In this document: positions 15,597 to 24,216 of the stretch, in pieces
How the letters are laid out: every line of letters begins with the position of its first letter
Numbering within the stretch: the stretch's first letter is position 1
Assembly (NCBI GenBank): GCA_945862325.1
Contig: CAMAXZ010000003.1
Location: 142,677 to 206,676, forward strand
Direction: 5' to 3'
DNA: 64,000 bases
Source: Klebsiella pneumoniae
GTDB taxonomy: Bacteria; Myxococcota_A; UBA796; SXON01
Notes under the pieces: generated by a model
The model's input: only the letters and a program-made list of their open reading frames with translations
Database searches by the model: none
Told to the model about the DNA's origin: nothing
Translations under genes and position numbers: made by a program

Positions 15597-17432
15597 ATGC
15601 GCCCGTGGCACGAACGCCTACCGCGACGACTGGCCCGAGAGCTCCACGCCATGGAGGCCGCGGGCCTCAACCTCCGATTCGAGCGTGAGGCTGACGCCTT
15701 CGTCGGCTGGCGAGGAACCGTCACCGTCGAGGGCATCGACCACTTTCTGCGAATCGTGTACCCCATGGACTTCCCTGCTCGCCCGCCTTGGGTGCGGGAG
15801 ACGGCGCCGTTCAAGGACGAAGTGGTGGACGACAAGGTCACCTTCCACCAGCTGATCGACGGGTCGCTGTGCCTGTTCGCGTTGGGCGACGGCGATGATG
15901 CATGGTCGACCGAGCTCACCGTGGTCGACGTCGTCGCCCGCTATCGGGAGTTCAGGAGCGTCGCGAACGAGCGCGGCCACGTCGACGAACACGGGCGCCC
16001 GCTCGGAGATTTCGCAGGTCTTCCAGCCTTCCGGCCCCTGATTCTGACGCCCGCGCAGTCCGTTGTGCTCCGCGCACCCGGCGGACGGGGCTGGGTGTAC
16101 GCCCACCCGCTCCTCACCGGCGCGGCCCTGATCGCGGGCCGGGTGGCCGGGCAAGACGAGACCATCCATGCCGACCAGGCTGCGGGGCCCTGGCGCGCCG
16201 TCAAGGAACACCTGAGATTTCCGTGGGTGAGGGTCAACGTGGAGCGGTGGCGCACCAGCTTCCCCGACCCTGCGAGCGTCGACGCCGTTCTCCCCGAGAG
16301 CGCGCGGGCTAGCCTCGGGCCGGAGGGCCTTGTATTGCTTGTGCGAGAACTTCCGGACGGACAGGTCGAATGTCTCCTGACCTGGCGCTCGCAGCCTGCG
16401 GAGCCGTCAGCGTCCGTGCTGGTGAGCAGCTCGATCGAGGTGGTCGACCTCAGCGATTCGCTTTTCGCGCGTGTCGACGGCGCGATGTCCGGCCGCGAGA
16501 CGCTTGGCGACTGGAATGTCGTGCTGGTGGGGCTCGGCTCGCTCGGGAGTTCGGTGGCGGCTCACCTGGCTCGATCGGGTGTTTCTCGCTTTACCCTCTA
16601 TGATCCAGATGTTCTCCGCGCCGAGAACGTCGTGCGACATGCCCTCGGCCTTGGCGGCATCTACTGCCCCAAACCGCTCGCGGTGAAGGCTGCCATCCTC
16701 GACCGGAATCCATGGGCAACCGTGGACACCCACGCGTCAAGCCCGCTCTGGGACGGCATCCCGAAGGCCAGCGCGGCATTCGAAGCGTTACTCGCCCAGG
16801 CGAAGACCCTCGTGGTTGTCACCACGGCCGACGATCAAGTTGAGCGCGCGATCAACGACCTCGCCGTCCAGCATCGCGCGCCCGTGATCTACGCGAGCGT
16901 ACTCGGCGCCGCCGAGCACGGGCGCATCTTCCGCGTGATCCCGTTGGAGAGCGCCTGCTACCAATGCGTCCTTGACGGCTACCGGGCCGAGCCCGAACGG
17001 TTCTTCCGGTTGAACGAGGACATCGGAACCACGCAGCCCGCGCTTGCCGGGTACCGCCAGCCGGGCATTCCCGGCCTTGGGATCGATGTGGAACTCGTCG
17101 CGCTCAACGCCTCTCGATTCGTGCTCCAGACCCTCAGCCGGCTGAACAATGGCAGCCCAGAGTACGCCGACGCCCCAGGCCACCACCTCGTCTGGAGCAA
17201 CGCAGGTGGCCGGGGCTTCGACGGGCCGCTCCAGGCCCGGTGGGAGCCGTACGAGCGCCGGCCTGGGTGCCCGGTGTGCGGGGACCCGGACCGAGTCGGC
17301 GCGTGGGGCGAGGCCGAAGCTGCCGAACTGCGTGCTTTGGAGCGTACCCTCAGAGATCCGAGCCGAATGGCGCCCTCGGTGCCCGTCGTAGGGAGCGCCC
17401 CCAAGTCTAAACCGGAGATTCTACGTGAGTAG
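15597..17432 (+). CDS. cap2: Cap2-like E2-E1 fusion (ubiquitin-type conjugation enzyme)
   Basis: The 611-residue product joins an E2-like domain (residues about 5-150; LIDGSLCLFAL gives catalytic C92, with a downstream W) to a ThiF/E1 domain (about 300-570) with nucleotide motif GLGSLGSS (312-319) and ENVVRH. Two CxxC pairs (C454/C457 and C558/C561) probably hold structural zinc. In type II CBASS, Cap2 adenylates and conjugates the C-terminus of the CD-NTase to targets, priming signal synthesis. The ATG at 15597 has its AGGAG very close; upstream in-frame GTG codons overlap the CD-NTase gene and are alternatives. No Cap3 JAB peptidase gene is found in the operon. Confidence 0.9.
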   Translation: MRPWHERLPRRLARELHAMEAAGLNLRFEREADAFVGWRGTVTVEGIDHFLRIVYPMDFPARPPWVRETAPFKDEVVDDKVTFHQLIDGSLCLFALGDGDDAWSTELTVVDVVARYREFRSVANERGHVDEHGRPLGDFAGLPAFRPLILTPAQSVVLRAPGGRGWVYAHPLLTGAALIAGRVAGQDETIHADQAAGPWRAVKEHLRFPWVRVNVERWRTSFPDPASVDAVLPESARASLGPEGLVLLVRELPDGQVECLLTWRSQPAEPSASVLVSSSIEVVDLSDSLFARVDGAMSGRETLGDWNVVLVGLGSLGSSVAAHLARSGVSRFTLYDPDVLRAENVVRHALGLGGIYCPKPLAVKAAILDRNPWATVDTHASSPLWDGIPKASAAFEALLAQAKTLVVVTTADDQVERAINDLAVQHRAPVIYASVLGAAEHGRIFRVIPLESACYQCVLDGYRAEPERFFRLNEDIGTTQPALAGYRQPGIPGLGIDVELVALNASRFVLQTLSRLNNGSPEYADAPGHHLVWSNAGGRGFDGPLQARWEPYERRPGCPVCGDPDRVGAWGEAEAAELRALERTLRDPSRMAPSVPVVGSAPKSKPEILRE

Positions 17433-19200
17433 CCCCGATCAAATCATCCTCTTGCTGGACGTAGACGCCGCTGCCGACGAGAGTGGCGTGCTTCAGCGGG
17501 TGCCCCATGAGCGCAGGCACCGCCACGTTCTCCGCCTGACGGACTTCGGCTACGAACGCCGACCCGGCGTGCCGCGTGACCGGCTGGACTGGGACAGCCT
17601 CGCGGCGGCCATTCTCTCGCTTGCCGAGCGCGCGCGGACCCTGCTGCCTACGGACGGCGCACCTCCCCAGGTCTACGTCGGGGGGTTCGCACCCCTCTCG
17701 GTGTTCTTCGCCATCGGCACGTACCTGGACACCCGGCTCATGCAGGTAGTTTCCGTGCAGCAGCGACGGAACCAGCCTGGCACCTGGGATGTGCTCGATC
17801 TCTGCGCGACCGCAGGCACGGCGACCGTGCTTGCAGCTGCAGGTCTGAACCCGGGGTCTCCCGCGGACGGCACGGGCCGCGTCGCAGTCTTCCTGTCGAC
17901 GCAGGTCCCCGAGCCCCCGCGAGAGGCCATCCGCAACGTGATCCAGGCCCATGGCGACGACCTGGTCGGGATCGCGCGGCTCACGGCGGCCAGCACGACC
18001 GTCGATCAGTCCAACATCGGCGGGATCGTCCACGACGCAGCCCGGCTGTTCGTGGATTTGGTCTCCACATTCCCGTACAGGACCGGCGTCACCGTGTTTC
18101 TCGCCGGTCCATCGTCGCTGGCGCTTGCCGCGGGCCTGGCACTGAACCCGAACCAGTACCTCGCCGATGGCCGCACAATCGACCTTACTGAGTACGTGGC
18201 TGGCCCCTACGCAAGAGTACTCTCCCTGCCGATCGTTGTCGTGAGGGAGGTCACGCCCCCCGACGATCCGGCGTCGCAAAACCGCCGCGCAGCGGCGTTC
18301 GAGGCGCTCCGTTCGGGGCTCGAGGCGCTTCAGCGCGATCTGCAGGTCGACCAAGTCCACGTCCCGCGTGGCTTGGCCCGCGATGAAGAGGAGACGCGGA
18401 CGTTAGGCGCCGCCGTTCTGGAGCGGATCCGTGCCTTGAAGCTTCCTGGTGCGGCCACTGATGGCGCCTTTGATATCGACACACTCGGGAACGAGCTGCG
18501 AATCGGGCACGGCCTGCTTCATCCGCTCGCACCTTTGGACTCAGATGCGCTTCGCCGGGTGGGCCAGCTCTTCACCCTTCACGAGGTCCTTCATGAGGAT
18601 CAAGGTATCGGATCGCACAACTATCAAGGCGTCGGGAGAACCGGTGTCGTGTTGGAGGAGGCCGACTTCTGGGCCGACGCCTTCGCGATCGCCACCGCGG
18701 TGCTGCACGAGTCCATGGTCGGCTCCGCCGGACGAGGCACGAAGCTGGGGACGGCGCTGGCGACGTTCATCGATGCTCACATCGAGGCTATGCGTGCGTT
18801 CGACCGGATGGAGCAGGGTTCCGCTACGCTGGTTGTCCTTCCCGAGCGGCGGCTCCGCCGCTATCTCATCTGGCACCTTCAGCGCGCACGCGCTGCGGCG
18901 GTGACCACACCAGCGCACGTGCGGTCGCTGTTCGATGCCAGGCTTTTTGTCGAACTCGGCCCGCTGCGTGGACATCTCGATTCTCGCTTCGACAAGCTCG
19001 TCGACGCCGCTACGCAGGACACGACGTTGGCGGTCGGCTTGCACGGACGGGTCGCGCGGATTCCGCGTCTTCCGCAAAACTTCGAGCCCGCCGACTTCGT
19101 CGAAGCAGTGCGTCGTGCCGACGACGACACGCTTCGAAAGCTGTCCACGTATGTCGTGAATCACGCGAAGGACCTGCTGATTTCATGGGCACGGCCGTGA
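17425..19200 (+). CDS. SAVED-domain CBASS effector fused to an HExxH metallopeptidase-like region
   Basis: Residues about 80-280 show the two pseudo-repeats of SAVED, the cyclic-oligonucleotide sensor of CBASS effectors: VYVGGFAPLSVFFAIGTYLD (83-102) and VTVFLAGPSSLALAAGLAL (222-240). C-terminal to it, HEVLH (386-390) followed by EEADFWADAFA (411-421) looks like a zincin active site with a downstream Glu ligand, as in IrrE/ImmA-type peptidases. The rest is helical. GTG at 17425 has GGAG 8 bases upstream and overlaps the Cap2-like gene by 8 bases. The inferred action is signal-activated proteolysis. Alternatives are that the motif is a helical scaffold without metal, or that this region takes the missing Cap3 role. 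Confidence 0.83.
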   Translation: MSSPDQIILLLDVDAAADESGVLQRVPHERRHRHVLRLTDFGYERRPGVPRDRLDWDSLAAAILSLAERARTLLPTDGAPPQVYVGGFAPLSVFFAIGTYLDTRLMQVVSVQQRRNQPGTWDVLDLCATAGTATVLAAAGLNPGSPADGTGRVAVFLSTQVPEPPREAIRNVIQAHGDDLVGIARLTAASTTVDQSNIGGIVHDAARLFVDLVSTFPYRTGVTVFLAGPSSLALAAGLALNPNQYLADGRTIDLTEYVAGPYARVLSLPIVVVREVTPPDDPASQNRRAAAFEALRSGLEALQRDLQVDQVHVPRGLARDEEETRTLGAAVLERIRALKLPGAATDGAFDIDTLGNELRIGHGLLHPLAPLDSDALRRVGQLFTLHEVLHEDQGIGSHNYQGVGRTGVVLEEADFWADAFAIATAVLHESMVGSAGRGTKLGTALATFIDAHIEAMRAFDRMEQGSATLVVLPERRLRRYLIWHLQRARAAAVTTPAHVRSLFDARLFVELGPLRGHLDSRFDKLVDAATQDTTLAVGLHGRVARIPRLPQNFEPADFVEAVRRADDDTLRKLSTYVVNHAKDLLISWARP

Positions 19201-20150
19201 CTCGGCGGGCTGCTGGCGCCGACTCGCCGCTCGCTGCGGTGCTTCGCGCGACCGACGAAGAGCTTCGCCCCGACGCGGCTGAGGTCGCTGAGGCCGAGGG
19301 ACGGGCCAATCGCCTCATCGCGGAGTTGCATCGCGGCGGGGCGTGGATGTACCGCGTGGTGGAGATCATCGACCACGGGTCGATGAGCCGGGGAACCGCG
19401 CTACGCGGCTTCCGGGATCTCGACAAACTCGTCGTCCTGGACCCACAGGCGCTCCTCACGACGCGCGGAACTCCTCGGACGCCCCGGGACACGATTCAGA
19501 GAATGGCAGGTGCGATCGAGTCCCGGCGACAGGGACTGGTCAACCAGGGCACAATTGTGGTCCGCGCCCAAGATCACAGCGTCGGCGTCGAGTATCCGGC
19601 AACCGGATTTCGCATCGACCTCGTTCCTGCGGTTCGGGAGCAGGGACGGCTCCTCATCCCTGAACATGGATCTGACCGCTGGATCCCTACAGATCCTGCG
19701 ACGACGAAGTCGCGGCTGACGCGCGCGAAGCAACTCGCCCCTCATGCCGGGATCGTGGTTCGCCTCCTCAAGGGTTGGCGGCGTGCTCGAGGTCAGCACG
19801 CCCCGCTGCGGTCGTTCGCCGTGGAGACGCTGGTGGTGGACGCGGTTCTCAGCCGACCGGACACGCTCGACGGCCTAGTGTACAACTTCTTCGCGGAGAT
19901 CGCGGGTCAGCCGGCCAACCGTCGGCTGGCTCTCGGGGCGGGCACCGCGTCCCGCGCACCCGTCGTAGTGGTGGATCCCGTGTCGGGGGGCAACCTCGCG
20001 AGCGACCTACGTGCCTCCCATCGCGTGGCGCTCATCCGGGCCGGCCGTGTCGCTGTCGAGCAGTTGTCCGAGATCGAGGCGTTGGCGGAGGCTGGGCAAG
20101 CTCGTTCGGCACTCTCGGGCTCGAGGAGGTTGTTCGTGGGGAGGCACTGA
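19185..20150 (+). CDS. Second CD-NTase-like nucleotidyltransferase
   Basis: The 321-residue product has GSMSRGTAL (65-73), D78-L-D80 and D146 in FRIDLVPAV, the full GS...DxD...D catalytic set of CD-NTase/OAS-fold polymerases. It shares little else with the first CD-NTase of the operon, so it is not a recent duplicate. Its C-terminus is not glycine. ATG at 19185 overlaps the effector gene by 16 bases; a GTG at 19197 giving a GTGA overlap is also possible. Having two apparently active nucleotidyltransferases with one Cap2-like and one SAVED gene is unusual. It could make a second signal, modify RNA, or act as an antitoxin-like or effector nucleotidyltransferase. Confidence 0.82.
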   Translation: MGTAVTRRAAGADSPLAAVLRATDEELRPDAAEVAEAEGRANRLIAELHRGGAWMYRVVEIIDHGSMSRGTALRGFRDLDKLVVLDPQALLTTRGTPRTPRDTIQRMAGAIESRRQGLVNQGTIVVRAQDHSVGVEYPATGFRIDLVPAVREQGRLLIPEHGSDRWIPTDPATTKSRLTRAKQLAPHAGIVVRLLKGWRRARGQHAPLRSFAVETLVVDAVLSRPDTLDGLVYNFFAEIAGQPANRRLALGAGTASRAPVVVVDPVSGGNLASDLRASHRVALIRAGRVAVEQLSEIEALAEAGQARSALSGSRRLFVGRH

Positions 20151-20218
20151 CTGACGCGTCCTGCGTCCTGGTACTTGCCGCCCCCCGGCCGTCGCCGCAA
20201 CATTCCGCGGTAAGCGGC

Positions 20219-20260
20219 ATATTCCCTGGGAATATTCCACCCACGGAATCGGAATATTCC
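20219..20260. repeat. Palindromic AT-rich repeats between convergent genes
   Basis: ATATTCCCTGGGAATAT (20219-20235) is a perfect palindrome around one central T. The palindrome GGAATATTCC occurs at 20229-20238 and again at 20251-20260, 22 bases apart. They lie between the 3' ends of the CBASS operon and the leftward gene ending at 20284, so they are not an ordinary promoter. A protein-binding or recombination site is possible. Confidence 0.6.
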
Positions 20261-20283
20261 TGGCCCGGCCGCCGCCTCCCGCC

Positions 20284-21423
20284 CTACGACCCCTCGCGCC
20301 GTGGCTGCGCCGGACTCTTGTTCACGTCGCTGATCGCCTTCCGCAGCGCGACCTGCAGCGTCGGCCCGAGCTTCGCCTTCAGGGCGGTCTCGGCCTTCGA
20401 GATGGTGCCCTGCTCCACGCCGAGTTGCCCGGCGAGCACCTTCTGCGTGACCTGGATGCGCCGCCGGAACACCACGAGGTCGTAGCCCGTGAGGGTCCAC
20501 TCCTCGGGCCAGTCGTCGTCGGGGCGCCACGGACCCGTCGGGTTCTTCGGGCCGGGGAGCGGGAACCGGCCTGCCGACTCCATCGCCTCACGGTCGGACT
20601 TCGCGAGGTCGTGGGTCGGTGGTTTCTCAGCGAGCTTGGCCACGAAGGCGTCGCCGATGGCGCGCGCGAGGTCCGACTGGGTCGGTGCCGGTTTGGCACG
20701 CGGGTCGGCGGCGGCGGGAGGCGAATTCGGCGTACGCGCGGCCGGCCGGGCGGGAGCCGCGCGCGAGGCCGGCGGATCTGCCTGCACACGACGTAGATCC
20801 AGTGCCGGCTTGCCGCTCGCGTTCTGTGGCGCCGACGTCGGCGCCGTCCGCACCCGCGCGGCTGCCGCCGGTTCCGTGCGCTGCGACGTGGTGCCCGTGG
20901 GCGCTGCGCCCTGCTGCCGAGCTGGGCTCGTCGCTGCAGCGGCATTCCGCTGGCGAGCCAGGGCGTTCTTCGCCTCGTCGGCGGCTCGTTTCGCCGCCGC
21001 GGCCTCCCCGGCTTGCGTGATGGCGAGCGCGTCCGCGACCGCCCGCTCTCGCTCCGCCTTGCGCTGTGACGCACGGCTCGCATCGAGCTCAGCCTGGAGC
21101 TTGGCCAGCTTGTCGGCGGAGTCGTCGTAGCGGGGCGCCTCCTTCACCACCGCGTTGGGCGCCGGCTCCGTCCGGGTCGTCGGCGTCGCCGGTTGGGAGC
21201 GGAGCCTCTCCCCCTTGATCTCCACCGCCTTCAGCCTCACCACCCGCTTTCGGGCGAGCTCGACCAGGTCCCCCGCGCGCATCCGCACGAGGTGGCGCCC
21301 GTGAGCCTCGGCCTCACGAACGTCGTCCTGCCAGTCGTTGATTTTGTCGAGGAGCGCGTCCACGTCGTCACACGCGGCGATCCACGCGGACTCTTGGGCG
21401 AACACCTGGTCGAGCGTGGCCAT
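20284..21423 (-). CDS. Ala-rich coiled-coil protein with C-terminal XRE-type HTH
   Basis: The 379-residue protein starts with a helical region, then a long Ala/Arg/Lys-rich coiled coil (about 100-170), a Pro/Ala-rich linker and a C-terminal HTH: QKVLAGQLGVEQGTISKAE. No known family is recognised. Its ATG overlaps the stop of the acidic protein gene by one base (TGATG). It is the last gene of the leftward replication/regulation block of the element and may be a DNA-binding scaffold or partition-like factor; that is inference from layout. Confidence 0.75.
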   Translation of the reverse strand: MATLDQVFAQESAWIAACDDVDALLDKINDWQDDVREAEAHGRHLVRMRAGDLVELARKRVVRLKAVEIKGERLRSQPATPTTRTEPAPNAVVKEAPRYDDSADKLAKLQAELDASRASQRKAERERAVADALAITQAGEAAAAKRAADEAKNALARQRNAAAATSPARQQGAAPTGTTSQRTEPAAAARVRTAPTSAPQNASGKPALDLRRVQADPPASRAAPARPAARTPNSPPAAADPRAKPAPTQSDLARAIGDAFVAKLAEKPPTHDLAKSDREAMESAGRFPLPGPKNPTGPWRPDDDWPEEWTLTGYDLVVFRRRIQVTQKVLAGQLGVEQGTISKAETALKAKLGPTLQVALRKAISDVNKSPAQPRREGS

Positions 21424-21842
21424 CAGCGTTTCCGATCGGCGAGCCGCTTCGCCCGGAGGTCCAGCTCGCGCTGCTCCACGAGGCGCAGCAGGTCGCGGAC
21501 GCGCATGAGCCCGATCTGCGACGGATTCGGCGTCTGCAGGGCGTTCTCATAGGACTGGCGCTTGAGCCGAAGCTCAGCCGCGTCGTCGATCCGGCGGACC
21601 GCCGCCCGTTCCGCGTTGTAGAACGCCTCGACGCGGGCGTACTGCTCCGGGGTGTCCTTGTTCGACTCCTCGGCCTCCGACGCATCTTCCTCCACGTCGC
21701 CGTCATCCGAGTCGTCGTCGTCATCCTCCTCGTCCTCGCCGTCCTCGTCGTCGGGCGCTTCCTCCTCGTCGGTCTCGATCTCCTCGTCGGACCAGAACTT
21801 GGTCTGGTCCCCGTCGTCGTCCGTATGGATGTACCAGGGCAT
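21423..21842 (-). CDS. Small acidic protein (139 aa)
   Basis: The product begins MPWYIHTDDDGDQTKFWSDE and then has a tract of almost uninterrupted Asp/Glu (about residues 20-60), followed by a basic, helical C-terminus. ATG at 21842 is preceded by AAAGGAG with 7-base spacing. DNA-mimic or protein-interaction roles are typical for such acidic tracts in mobile elements, but no family is recognised. It is coupled to the HTH coiled-coil gene downstream. Confidence 0.75.
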   Translation of the reverse strand: MPWYIHTDDDGDQTKFWSDEEIETDEEEAPDDEDGEDEEDDDDDSDDGDVEEDASEAEESNKDTPEQYARVEAFYNAERAAVRRIDDAAELRLKRQSYENALQTPNPSQIGLMRVRDLLRLVEQRELDLRAKRLADRKR

Positions 21843-21897
21843 CTGCTCACTCCTTTGCGGCTCACGCCGCGCTGTTTCGCACCCCTCGCAACGACCC

Positions 21898-22076
21898 GGA
21901 CCACCCGGACCGCGCGAGAAGCGCTGAAAGTTCCTCGTTGATTTCAGTGGTCCATGCTCCGCGGGACATGGACCGCATGGACCGCGGGTCCACGCGGTCC
22001 ACCCCGGTCCACGTCGGCGGCAGCATGGACCGCACCATTTCGCTACGACGCTCCATTGTTTTTCGCGGGGTCCATG
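21898..22076. repeat. GGWCC repeat array (iteron-like) next to the VapE-like helicase gene
   Basis: Ten copies of GGACC/GGTCC occur in 180 bases, five of them as CATGGACC or its complement GGTCCATG (21949-21956, 21967-21974, 21976-21983, 22024-22031, 22069-22076), in mixed orientation. The array fills the gap between the acidic-protein gene and the 3' end of the helicase gene. Iteron-like clusters beside replication genes often mark an origin; that is inferred here. Confidence 0.6.
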
Positions 22077-23314
22077 CTCGGAGGCCGTTCCCAGCACCAC
22101 GCGCGCGCCTTCTCCACGCTCCGCGGGCGCGTCTTCGTGCATCCCAGCCGAGACAAAGCGCGGCCCACGCGCTGCCGCACTTTCTTGTCCCACCGATCGA
22201 ACGGAAGGCCGAGCCCGTCGGCGAGGGCCTGCTCCACGGTGAACGGCGCGTCCTGGTGGACGACCCAACCCTCAAGACGCGGCTCCCAGGCGTCCGGCTC
22301 CTCGTGCATGAGCTGGGCATCCTTGAGCCAAGCTTCCTCCTCGCGATTGAGCCACCACGTCTCACCGTCGCGGTAGCGGGCGACGGCCTCCGCCCAGAGC
22401 TGATCGCGCATCGCGACGATCCCGGCAGCGTCCATTGCGCCGACGCGCACCGGCCAGAAACGACGGCCACCGGTGTCGTCGGTGAGGATCTCATCCCGGT
22501 TCGCCGAGCCCACGAGCACCACCCGGCGGGGGTGGGCCTCGATGTGGCGGCCGTACGGCCGACGGAAACGGTCGACTCGGCTCGACAGGAAGGCCTTCGC
22601 CTGCTCGTTCGACGTACGCCGGAGCGCGTTCAGCTCGGCGACTTCGTAAATCCAAACGCCCTTGATCTGGAGGAAGCCCTCCTTGGAGTTTAGGTCGAGC
22701 GTCGTGTCGGCGAACCAAGCCTCGTCGGGGACGAACGCGCCGATCGTCGTGGACTTCTGCTGGCCCTGCCCGCCGATGAGGACGAGCATGGTGTCGACCT
22801 TGCACCCCGGCTTGAACGCGCGGGCGACGGCGCTCACCATGAACGCCACGCCGAAGCGGCGGTTCAGCGGCGTGTCCTCGGCGGAGAAGTACCTGGGGAG
22901 CAGCTCGGGCAGCCTCGGCACGCCGTCCCAGGCGAGGCCGTTCAGGTAGTCGCGGACAGGATCGTAGGGGGAGCGGTGGGCGACGTACGCGGTGGCCCGG
23001 TTGAGGGTCTCGGGCGAGACGCGCAGCCCGTAGACGTCGTCGAGCCAGATCGCCAGCTCGGTCTCCCGGTCGTCGGTGAGCGCCTCCCCGTCGAGGTGCG
23101 CTTCGTCGTGAAGCTGCGACCATCGCAGCCGCTCCGACCAGCGCTCGTCGTGTTGCAGGATGTGCGCCGCATTGCGGATCGACGCGACCGGCTTGCCCTT
23201 CTCGGTCTTGTCGAGCCCGTGCTGCACGTCGAAGTCGGGTTCTCGGTCGACGACGACGCCAGCGGCCTTCACCGCGGCAGGGCCGAGCACCATCGCGGTG
23301 TTGGCGGCGTTCAT
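22043..23314 (-). CDS. VapE/VirE-family helicase-like protein
   Basis: The 423-residue product carries GGQGQQKSTT (P-loop variant), DTTLDLNSKEGFLQIKG and VAELNALRRTSNEQAKAFLS followed by GSANRDEILTDDTGGRRFWP, the characteristic blocks of the VirE/VapE (PF05272) superfamily 3-like ATPases of phages and integrative elements. Such proteins follow a primase and act in element replication. ATG at 23314 overlaps the stop of the primase-like gene (ATGA). The family often has an N-terminal primase domain; here that part is the separate upstream gene. Confidence 0.87.
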   Translation of the reverse strand: MNAANTAMVLGPAAVKAAGVVVDREPDFDVQHGLDKTEKGKPVASIRNAAHILQHDERWSERLRWSQLHDEAHLDGEALTDDRETELAIWLDDVYGLRVSPETLNRATAYVAHRSPYDPVRDYLNGLAWDGVPRLPELLPRYFSAEDTPLNRRFGVAFMVSAVARAFKPGCKVDTMLVLIGGQGQQKSTTIGAFVPDEAWFADTTLDLNSKEGFLQIKGVWIYEVAELNALRRTSNEQAKAFLSSRVDRFRRPYGRHIEAHPRRVVLVGSANRDEILTDDTGGRRFWPVRVGAMDAAGIVAMRDQLWAEAVARYRDGETWWLNREEEAWLKDAQLMHEEPDAWEPRLEGWVVHQDAPFTVEQALADGLGLPFDRWDKKVRQRVGRALSRLGCTKTRPRSVEKARAWCWERPPSMDPAKNNGAS

Positions 23315-24174
23315 GCCGCACCCGCGAGCAGCAACTCGATCCCGCCGGTCCAGCCGCATGTCGAGCGGTGATTGCAGCGCGCGCGGCGGAGCCGGGTCGG
23401 TGCGAGGTAGAACCAGACCGACGCTCGGCCGCACGCGGGGCAAACGACGCCTGTGGCTCGTCGCAGGCCCATCTCACCGGTGATCGTGGCTCCCGCGTCG
23501 AAGGCGGCGCGCTCCCGGCTCTCGGGATCGGTCAGGAGTCGGCCGCGAACGGCGCTGTCCCGCAGGCGGGCCGGGACGCAAAGCTCAGGGGCGTGGAGGC
23601 GGACCGCAGGCGGGGCCGGGGGAGGCTCCGGCAACACATCCAACACCTCCAGAAGCGCCCCGACCCGGACCTCGGTATGATGCGGTGCGTCCGGTCGGGG
23701 CAGCGCCGGCCGAAAGTACAGGCGGGACGGGTCTTTACACGCGACGTCGGCACCCGGCGCTCGTTCCACCGCCCAGGCCCAGGCCCGCGCCCACGACATC
23801 AACGGGACCGGCCGGGCGAGCGGCACCACGAGGCGGAACCTCGGCGCCTCGGGCGTGTGCGACCAGGTCGTGTGCATCACGACGAGGTGGTCTGCCCACA
23901 CGGCGAGCGCGTCATCGGGATCCCCGGCGTCGAAGTCCAGCACCAGGCAGGACACGTCCTCCACGGCACCCGCCTTCCGCGCCGCCCCCCGGCGAAAGCG
24001 CGCGGGCGACCACGCCGGCAACGCCAATTTGTTCTCCACGGCGAGGACCGGGAACGTGGTCAGCGCACGGACGAGTCCGGCGACGGTGGTTTCGCGCGGC
24101 TTCGGCTGGTTGTCCCATGCGTTGTCGAACGCGGAGACGTGGAGGCGGGTGGCGGGCAGACGGATGGCGTCCAT
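23311..24174 (-). CDS. Primase-like protein with zinc ribbon
   Basis: The 287-residue product contains CLVLDFDAGDPDD and then WSHTPEAPRFRLVVPL, motifs found in archaeo-eukaryotic-type primase domains of mobile elements (metal-binding Asp pair, then His/Arg strand). A C-terminal cysteine cluster, CPACG ... CNHRSTCGW, suggests a zinc ribbon for template binding. It is coupled by a 4-base overlap to the VapE-like gene and would prime element replication with it. The catalytic third residue is not certain from the sequence alone. Confidence 0.75.
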   Translation of the reverse strand: MDAIRLPATRLHVSAFDNAWDNQPKPRETTVAGLVRALTTFPVLAVENKLALPAWSPARFRRGAARKAGAVEDVSCLVLDFDAGDPDDALAVWADHLVVMHTTWSHTPEAPRFRLVVPLARPVPLMSWARAWAWAVERAPGADVACKDPSRLYFRPALPRPDAPHHTEVRVGALLEVLDVLPEPPPAPPAVRLHAPELCVPARLRDSAVRGRLLTDPESRERAAFDAGATITGEMGLRRATGVVCPACGRASVWFYLAPTRLRRARCNHRSTCGWTGGIELLLAGAA

Positions 24175-24216
24175 CGGGATCTCGACGGTAGAAGGCTGGA
24201 TTGGGGCGGAAGCGGG

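Noticed and set aside
20151..20283. Missing Cap3 gene after the CBASS operon
   Set aside because: The stretch is only 133 bases, with palindromes and no JAB motif in any frame.
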